From positions 1 through 11,440 of the forward strand of contig CALYRP010000015.1 in assembly GCA_945483255.1 (NCBI GenBank): a stretch of 11,440 nt of DNA, written 5' to 3'. Shown here piece after piece: positions 7,319 through 11,440 of the stretch (within the stretch, counting starts at the first letter, position 1; each line of letters opens with the position of its first letter). This stretch comes from an uncultured Pseudomonadota bacterium. GTDB taxonomy: Bacteria > Pseudomonadota > Alphaproteobacteria > Rs-D84. The notes beneath the pieces were generated by a model. It was not told the DNA's origin. It ran no database searches and saw nothing but the letters and a program-made list of their open reading frames with translations. Position numbers and translations under genes: made by a program.

Positions 7319-7340
7319 AAACCGAGTTTATCTCGGTTTT
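7319..7340 (+). terminator. Rho-independent terminator after tRNA-Arg
   Basis: AAACCGAG (7319-7326) pairs with CTCGGTTT (7332-7339) around TTTAT, ending in a short T-run. Confidence 0.8.
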
Positions 7341-7481
7341 ATTTATGCATCAAGTCCCAGGGCGAGAACTTGTTCGACAATGAGTAAGCGAAAACGAGCA
7401 CACGCGAAGTTTGAGAGCTAACGAATGCCCCGCAGCCGGCACAATTTTGTGCCGAGCGAGGGAATCCTGCTGGGCGCGCCA
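7341..7481 (+). mobile_element. GC-richer non-coding segment ending in a tRNA 3'-end copy (integration remnant)
   Basis: The segment is visibly richer in G+C than its surroundings and holds no credible gene. It contains short stem-loops: TTGT-TCG-ACAA around 7369-7379, and a 7-bp stem CGGCACA/TGTGCCG (7437-7443 with 7448-7454) with no T-run after it. It ends in a direct repeat of the tRNA-Arg 3' end. No integrase is visible, so it is either a deletion scar of a larger island or a very small element. A structured RNA is also possible. Confidence 0.5.
7465..7481 (+). repeat. 17-bp direct repeat of the tRNA-Arg 3' end (attachment-site-like)
   Basis: TCCTGCTGGGCGCGCCA is identical to 7296-7312 inside the tRNA, including the CCA. 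The copies are 169 bp apart. The bases just upstream differ, and there is no T-loop, so this is not a second tRNA gene. Confidence 0.9.
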
Positions 7482-7501
7482 AGATTGTCTTTCCGTTTTT
7501 G

Positions 7502-7530
7502 TTGATTTTTGAGCAGTTTTATGGTATAAT
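7502..7530 (+). promoter_or_regulatory. Strong predicted promoter upstream of the lysozyme gene
   Basis: TTGATT (7502-7507), a 17-bp spacer and perfect TATAAT (7525-7530) preceded by TGG as an extended -10. The start is expected near 7537. Confidence 0.75.
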
Positions 7531-7544
7531 ATTTCTCAATCTGG

Positions 7545-7567
7545 GGCGCATTATTGCGCCGTTTTTA
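7545..7567 (+). terminator. Terminator-like hairpin in the lysozyme leader
   Basis: GGCGCA (7545-7550) pairs with TGCGCC (7555-7560) around TTAT, followed by GTTTTTA. It lies about 8 nt after the predicted transcription start and 48 nt before the lysozyme ATG, so it could limit expression or act as an attenuator. Confidence 0.65.
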
Positions 7568-7614
7568 TTGCTCGCTTTATGCGGACTTTTTTATTTACCA
7601 AAGGAGATTTTATT

Positions 7615-8712
7615 ATGAGCGATATGTGGGAAGGCGCCACTTGGAATGAAAATGGTGAATTAGTTATAGATGTTTATGCAAATCCACCAAACATAGAACC
7701 GGAAATAACAGCAGATGAAACCGATGATGAAATTGACGAAGATTGGGAAGAAGAATATGATGAAGTTGAACATACTTATGCTACCATAGATTGCGGTGGT
7801 GATTGCGGCAACTGTGTTGCTTTGATAGTTGACGACGAAGTCGTGTCTGGACCACCGTTTCATCCGAATTGTAATTGCACATTAAGTGCGGACAATATAG
7901 AAAACGCAGATTATCACGCTTCTCATTTACGTCAAGATGTTGCCAGTGATAGAAATGTAGATACACGTGATATAAAATGGTTAAAAAAGGCATTGACTAA
8001 ATTAGGGTATTATAAACCTGACACGCGTGCCGGCGAATCCTATAAACAATTAAACCAATATCCAAATCAAAGATTATTTAATGCAATAGATAATTTCAGA
8101 ACAGAAAATAAAATTAAAGAAAATGGCGCTGTAAAACCCGGCCATTGGACAGAAGTAAAAATAAATGAAGAATTAAGAAAGGAAAAAATGGAAAACATGA
8201 AAAACATGAAAATCAGTTCTAAAGGGCTTTCTTGGTTAAAAGATAAAGAAGACAAAATATTAGATAAACAAGGCAAACACATTATTTATGATGACCAAAC
8301 AGGTCTTCCGGTAAATACAAATGAACCATTACCCAAAGGCGCAACTATTGGTTATGGACATTTGATAAAATCTGGCGAAGATTTTAGAAATGGAATTACA
8401 GAAAATGTGGCCGCAGAACTATTGCGTTCTGATATTGCAACAGCTGAACGTGCGGTAAAAAATAATATTTTTGTTCCGTTATCTCAAAATCAATACGACG
8501 CACTGGTATCTTTGGCATACAATATAGGTGCCAGAAATTTTGCAACTTCAACAGTAGTAAAATATATCAACAACCAGAAATTTCATAGTTCTGTATATCC
8601 AAATTTAGAATCCGCATGGAAAGCATGGAATCGTTCGCAAGGAGAGATATCAAACGGTTTAATTAACCGCAGACAACACGAATGGGATATGTATAAAAAT
8701 GGTATATATTGA
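7615..8712 (+). CDS. Composite phage-type lysozyme (GH24) with Cys/HPNCNC N-terminal region and peptidoglycan-binding-like domain
   Basis: This 365-residue protein likely cuts the glycan backbone of peptidoglycan. Residues 1-56 are very acidic. Residues 60-90 carry C60, C64, C67 and FHPNCNC (C86, C88), resembling the Cys/His motif seen at the end of phage Mu F-like head proteins and in some pretoxin regions, and possibly binding metal. Residues 115-187 resemble a PG_binding_1 domain (WLKKALTKLGYY). Residues 200-365 are GH24: Glu212, Asp226/227 and Thr244 in ATIGYGH fit the E-D-T triad, with FRNGITENVAAELL and PLSQNQYDALVSLAYNIG downstream. There is no signal peptide. AAGGAG lies 8 nt before the ATG at 7615, which decides against an upstream ATG at 7579. 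It may be a prophage endolysin, a tail lysin or a secreted effector. A lipoprotein gene follows after 32 nt. Confidence 0.88.
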   Translation: MSDMWEGATWNENGELVIDVYANPPNIEPEITADETDDEIDEDWEEEYDEVEHTYATIDCGGDCGNCVALIVDDEVVSGPPFHPNCNCTLSADNIENADYHASHLRQDVASDRNVDTRDIKWLKKALTKLGYYKPDTRAGESYKQLNQYPNQRLFNAIDNFRTENKIKENGAVKPGHWTEVKINEELRKEKMENMKNMKISSKGLSWLKDKEDKILDKQGKHIIYDDQTGLPVNTNEPLPKGATIGYGHLIKSGEDFRNGITENVAAELLRSDIATAERAVKNNIFVPLSQNQYDALVSLAYNIGARNFATSTVVKYINNQKFHSSVYPNLESAWKAWNRSQGEISNGLINRRQHEWDMYKNGIY

Positions 8713-8732
8713 TTTTTACAACAATAATATTT
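8709..8732 (+). repeat. 24-bp direct repeat, copy 1 (holds a promoter -35)
   Basis: Identical to 10335-10358, 1,626 bp away. It spans the lysozyme stop codon and supplies the -35 and spacer of the next gene's promoter. Copies begin TTGATTTTTACAAC. Confidence 0.9.
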
Positions 8733-8737
8733 ATACT
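8709..8737 (+). promoter_or_regulatory. Predicted promoter for a leaderless lipoprotein mRNA
   Basis: TTGATT (8709-8714), a 17-bp spacer and TATACT (8732-8737). Exactly 7 nt separate the -10 from the ATG at 8745, so transcription should begin at or next to the start codon. No Shine-Dalgarno site is present. Confidence 0.65.
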
Positions 8738-8744
8738 GTGATGC

Positions 8745-9128
8745 ATGAACAAGATTTTGTTGCTTTTAGTGTTTTTGTTCGGCTGTAGTTCTGCTAACAG
8801 CCAGTCATGTGATTTATGTGGGAAGTGGTCTTTTGAACGATTTGAATACGTTGGACATATAACCACAGATTGCGAAGATACTGCGAGTCGTTTTTACAAA
8901 AACTCTTATATTGAAATTGATAAAAACAGTTTTGCGTATTACACATATGATACACAAAATAAAATTAAAGATACTCATATTATCTTCGGCGAATATGATT
9001 ACGATGAAAATGCTCAAGAATTCTTTATTAAATCTGGTGATAAAACAATTGAAACATTTTATAAATCTGTACCGAATACAATTTATTTATTATCAGATGG
9101 TTGTCGTTTCTATTTCAATCGGAAATAG
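8745..9128 (+). CDS. Small Cys-rich lipoprotein of unknown function
   Basis: This 127-residue precursor has a short basic start, a Leu-rich signal and a lipobox LFGC with lipidated Cys14, so it should be anchored on the periplasmic side of a membrane. The mature part has four more cysteines (22, 25, 43, 120) that could form disulfides, and a GKWSFERFEY start followed by alternating beta-like strands, loosely like small lipocalin-type or inhibitor lipoproteins. I cannot assign a family. It starts 32 nt after the lysozyme stop; the location suggests it might protect the cell from that enzyme, as periplasmic immunity or lysozyme-inhibitor lipoproteins do, but this is inference. Expression appears to come from a separate leaderless promoter overlapping the end of the lysozyme gene. 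Confidence 0.78.
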   Translation: MNKILLLLVFLFGCSSANSQSCDLCGKWSFERFEYVGHITTDCEDTASRFYKNSYIEIDKNSFAYYTYDTQNKIKDTHIIFGEYDYDENAQEFFIKSGDKTIETFYKSVPNTIYLLSDGCRFYFNRK

Positions 9129-9179
9129 GTTCAAAAACAATGGACTGATTTGATTATCAATGTAGAATATTAACCATGA

Positions 9180-9332
9180 AACAAAAAATTTTCTGATAAC
9201 AATTGGCCAAAGTTATTTCAAGCGATTGATAATCGCGATTGGCAGACAGCGGGAAAGGAAGCAAGACAGAGAAAAGATGTTCAACAATCTAGACGGGAAT
9301 GGACTTATAAAATGTTTATAGATGCCAAATAG
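9180..9332 (+). pseudogene. Remnant of a muramidase-like protein (C-terminal fragment)
   Basis: An open stretch of about 50 codons has no usable start codon and is preceded by an in-frame TGA at 9177. It reads NWPKLFQAIDNRDWQTAGKE, then continues with ARQRKDVQQSRREW and TYKMFIDAK before TAG. The pattern (pKL..AI...DW..A..E..R......R..W....F..A) resembles the C-terminal helices of phage-type lysozymes and related muramidases. The exact family is uncertain. It is not a copy of the intact lysozyme upstream. The rest of 9129-9336 shows nothing else. Confidence 0.55.
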
Positions 9333-9336
9333 AAAT

Positions 9337-10293
9337 TTACCTGATAAATATATCTTGCAAAATTATCATAGATGCTGTCATACGGGCATAATTGGCAGCA
9401 TCTTTGTTATTCATTTTCAAAGACGATTCATAATATTGTTTAATGGAATCTATCATTTTATTATACGCCCATTCTAAATCAGGATGCTTATAAATTTCTT
9501 TTTCCAATTCATACGCAAAAAATTTTGTTGTTTTGTCATTATCTATACCGGTTTGTTGAATATGCAATTCTTCAAATTTATTTGTTTTAAAATAATGTGC
9601 GGGATATGTTAACATGTACACAAAATCATGATATCTTGTTCGCGTAAAACCAAATCGCATAGTACCTTCTGTTTCAGGTTCTTTATTTAAATTTTGTAAA
9701 AATATATAGTCTTTTAGATTAGCAATATCATCTATATTTACGATATCATATGGATTAAAATTATTGCATAATGTCGGTATACTTGCGTCTCTGGAACTGC
9801 CAAAATAGCCGTCTATGATACCGATTGCTTTTTCATTTTCTTGTACCATATCTATATAAACACATGGCAATGTCATTTGGTAAATAATAATCGCATCGTC
9901 CAGATTATTTACAAAAGTTGGTATTTCATCCTGATAATATTGAAAATAACAAAAATTATCATAATGTCCATGATATCCGTCACAATCTTGCCATATTGCT
10001 TTTTTAGCGATGTTTATCAATTTGTTGGCTTTTTCTATATCTTTATAATTATCGTCTGTTAAATAAATATATGACAGATACAGCATTGCATCTATTTGTT
10101 CGTATGTTAGCGAAGTTGTTTCGAGAGAGACGACATTATCAAGAAGTTGTTCATAGTATTTAACAGCTTGCTTTTTATCAGTCCATTTAAAACAACCTGT
10201 TTCGCGACATACAGGTTCTATTTCAACAGATTTATCTTGTGCTGAACATCCCAGTAACACAAAAAAAATTATGTACAAGCAATATTTTTTCAT
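9337..10293 (-). CDS. Lipoprotein of unknown function, mostly helical (318 aa)
   Basis: The precursor starts MKKYCLYIIFFVLLGCSAQD, a clear lipoprotein signal with lipobox LLGC and lipidated Cys16. The mature protein is rich in Tyr, Asp, Asn and Lys and has several helix-like stretches (KQAVKYYEQLLDNV, EQIDAMLYLSYIYL, EKANKLINIAKKAI) that could form TPR-like pairs, but no repeat consensus is firm enough to assign. Several cysteines (CRETGC, WQDCDG, PCVY, LCNN) could form disulfides in the periplasm. I do not recognise a family. It faces the small lipoprotein gene convergently, with a gene remnant between them. A good promoter sits so close to the ATG that the mRNA should be leaderless, and no Shine-Dalgarno site is seen. 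Confidence 0.8.
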   Translation of the reverse strand: MKKYCLYIIFFVLLGCSAQDKSVEIEPVCRETGCFKWTDKKQAVKYYEQLLDNVVSLETTSLTYEQIDAMLYLSYIYLTDDNYKDIEKANKLINIAKKAIWQDCDGYHGHYDNFCYFQYYQDEIPTFVNNLDDAIIIYQMTLPCVYIDMVQENEKAIGIIDGYFGSSRDASIPTLCNNFNPYDIVNIDDIANLKDYIFLQNLNKEPETEGTMRFGFTRTRYHDFVYMLTYPAHYFKTNKFEELHIQQTGIDNDKTTKFFAYELEKEIYKHPDLEWAYNKMIDSIKQYYESSLKMNNKDAANYARMTASMIILQDIFIR

Positions 10294-10300
10294 GTTCTGT

Positions 10301-10329
10301 ATGATAATTTAATATGTACCCACAGTCAA
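10301..10329 (-). promoter_or_regulatory. Predicted promoter for a leaderless mRNA of the 318-aa lipoprotein
   Basis: On the minus strand TTGACT (10329-10324), a 17-bp spacer and TATCAT (10306-10301). Seven nt separate the -10 from the ATG, the same geometry as upstream of the 127-aa lipoprotein. Confidence 0.65.
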
Positions 10330-10334
10330 TTGTT

Positions 10335-10358
10335 TTGATTTTTACAACAATAATATTT
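10335..10358 (+). repeat. 24-bp direct repeat, copy 2
   Basis: Identical to 8709-8732. Here no -10 element follows at the right distance (bases 10358-10363 read TCCTTG), so this copy is not an obvious promoter. It lies in a 422-base stretch (10294-10715) without an intact gene, which otherwise holds two promoters and a DUF488 remnant. Confidence 0.9.
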
Positions 10359-10471
10359 CCTTGCTTTTACAACGGAAGTTATGTGGTTGTTACCTGTTTG
10401 CCATTGAATATTTTTTACACATAAGATAAACCATTGCTATTTAATGCTTAATGGGCTATTTTTATACTGAT

Positions 10472-10588
10472 ATGACAAAGATATTTACAATTGGTTTCAG
10501 TGGTAAAAGCCCAGAAGCATTTCTGGATGTGTTGAATGCCGCACGCATAAGTTGTGTGTGGGATAGCAGAAATATTACCAGATATTGA
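10472..10588 (+). pseudogene. Truncated DUF488-family N-terminus
   Basis: An ATG opens a 38-codon frame reading MTKIFTIGFSGKSPEAFLDV, then LNAARISCVWDSRN and a TGA. The TIGFSGKS start and the following helix match the N-terminus of DUF488 proteins, which are normally well over 100 residues, and WDSRN sits where the family has its D-x-R strand. The remainder is absent in all frames downstream before the next promoter, so this is a deletion remnant. A TATACT lies 3 nt before the ATG, with no matching -35 and no clear ribosome-binding site. Confidence 0.65.
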
Positions 10589-10661
10589 AATTACGCATTT
10601 ATAAAATATTTCGTAAATCGTGTTTTGCGCGTTCTGTTTTTTATATTTTTTGACAAAATGC

Positions 10662-10689
10662 TTGACAAATAAAAAATATTGTCTATATT
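10662..10689 (+). promoter_or_regulatory. Strong predicted promoter of the 224-aa membrane protein gene
   Basis: Perfect TTGACA (10662-10667), a 16-bp spacer and TATATT (10684-10689). Another TTGACA lies 12 bp upstream (10650-10655). Leader is about 20 nt. Confidence 0.75.
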
Positions 10690-10715
10690 TACAGTAAATC
10701 AAAAAAGGATTTAAC

Positions 10716-11390
10716 ATGAATAAATCACAGAAAATAAAAAAAGCCGCGCGTAACACATGCAAACAGAACATTAAACAATGGTTTAAAAAGGTTCTTTCTT
10801 ATCCTGTGCGCGCAATCAAATGGTTGTGGAATTTATTATGCCGTATTTGTCGCGCAATTTGGAATTGGTTAAAAAGCATCGATATTGTTGGTATGATTAA
10901 TCTGACATTGTTGGTTGCAATAATTGTTTTATTCTTGTCTTTGATTACAGATTTTGTTCGTTGTAACAAATGTGAAAAATCTGCAAATGCAAACAAATCA
11001 AATGTTGTTATGATGCAAAAAGAAAATAATGATAATCGTCGTGTTGTTCAACGTAAATTTTCAACAACATTACCAGTACAACCGGTCAAGATTGATGAAA
11101 AAACAACAATCACACCAAAAATTCGTACAATTGGTGTAAAAAAACCTGAAATTGTTCGTGAATTGTCTGTGCCTGCAAACGAATTGCCACAACAAACATT
11201 GTCTGGTGAAGTTATCGTTGAACGTGGTTCTAATGCCCCGGTTTTATCCAATGGTGTAAAGGTTAACGGTAATTTGTATATCCAAAATATGAATAAATAC
11301 ACAATCCCATGCGATGCAAAAATTAATGGTCATTTGTTTATTCGTAATGTTAACAAAGTGAATTTCTGTGGGAAATTCAAGGTATGTTGA
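10716..11390 (+). CDS. Membrane-anchored protein with 20-residue C-terminal repeats, frame probably broken at the end
   Basis: The predicted 224 residues begin with a basic, Trp-rich amphipathic region (AIKWLWNLLCRICRAIWNWL, 33-52), then one transmembrane segment (about 57-80) and a Pro/Lys-rich linker, so the C-terminus should be periplasmic. Two 20-residue units follow: VKVNGNLYIQNMNKYTIPCD (181-200) and AKINGHLFIRNVNKVNFCGK (201-220), reminiscent of bactofilin-like right-handed beta repeats. A third unit starts FKV and is cut by TGA. One base later, the next frame reads DGHEIPNGVPGAWHCDT to the window edge, with Gly-His and Cys at matching repeat positions, so a frameshift is likely. Function unknown. 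AAAAGGAT precedes the ATG by 6 nt. Confidence 0.72.
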   Translation: MNKSQKIKKAARNTCKQNIKQWFKKVLSYPVRAIKWLWNLLCRICRAIWNWLKSIDIVGMINLTLLVAIIVLFLSLITDFVRCNKCEKSANANKSNVVMMQKENNDNRRVVQRKFSTTLPVQPVKIDEKTTITPKIRTIGVKKPEIVRELSVPANELPQQTLSGEVIVERGSNAPVLSNGVKVNGNLYIQNMNKYTIPCDAKINGHLFIRNVNKVNFCGKFKVC

Positions 11391-11440
11391 CGGTCACGAA
11401 ATTCCTAACGGAGTTCCGGGAGCTTGGCACTGCGATACTT

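Noticed and set aside
7380..7421. 13-codon basic frame MSKRKRAHAKFES
   Set aside because: It is very short, has no ribosome-binding site and lies in a segment better explained as non-coding or an integration remnant.
7437..7454. Hairpin CGGCACA/TGTGCCG as a terminator
   Set aside because: No T-run follows; the next bases are GC-rich.
7579..7614. Upstream ATG as the lysozyme start
   Set aside because: No ribosome-binding site precedes it, whereas AAGGAG is well placed before the ATG at 7615.
1..11440. CRISPR array, insertion sequence with inverted ends, or integrase/transposase gene
   Set aside because: No regularly spaced repeats, no paired terminal inverted repeats and no DDE or tyrosine-recombinase motifs were seen.

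Overview
The window is AT-rich bacterial DNA using the standard genetic code. The rpsB-tsf pair, bacterial-type tyrS, strong sigma70-type promoters and the style of the proteins suggest a low-GC, probably host- or gut-associated alphaproteobacterium. That placement is inference: no taxonomic marker was compared.

Layout. (1) 1-1780, minus strand: most of a secreted subtilisin-family (S8) protease that runs off the left edge and so has no visible stop. (2) 1781-1918: divergent promoter region. (3) 1919-3588, plus: two tandem paralogues resembling DUF3419/BtaA-type SAM-dependent transferases, sharing a nearly identical central block. (4) 3589-5545: rpsB-tsf with a structured leader and a strong terminator. 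(5) 5572-5920: two tiny unrecognised genes, back to back, whose arginine codons are nearly all AGA, unlike rpsB-tsf. (6) 5941-7340: tyrS, then tRNA-Arg(UCU) with its own promoter and terminator. (7) 7341-7481: a GC-richer non-coding segment ending in a 17-bp copy of the tRNA 3' end, as left by integration at a tRNA gene. (8) 7502-10600: an accessory region with a composite phage-type lysozyme, a small lipoprotein directly after it, a larger lipoprotein on the other strand, two gene remnants (a muramidase C-terminus and a DUF488 N-terminus), and a 24-bp direct repeat. (9) 10662-11440: a membrane-anchored protein with short C-terminal repeats whose frame breaks near the right edge.

Housekeeping genes (rpsB, tsf, tyrS, tRNA-Arg) form the stable core and the rest is accessory. 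The most interesting points are: the lysozyme with an N-terminal Cys/HPNCNC region followed by a Cys-rich lipoprotein, which could be an effector-immunity pair; both lipoprotein genes having a -10 element exactly 7 nt before the ATG, predicting leaderless mRNAs; the duplicated tRNA end; and the mosaic identity of the DUF3419-like pair. None of the functional ideas for the accessory genes is proven by the sequence.
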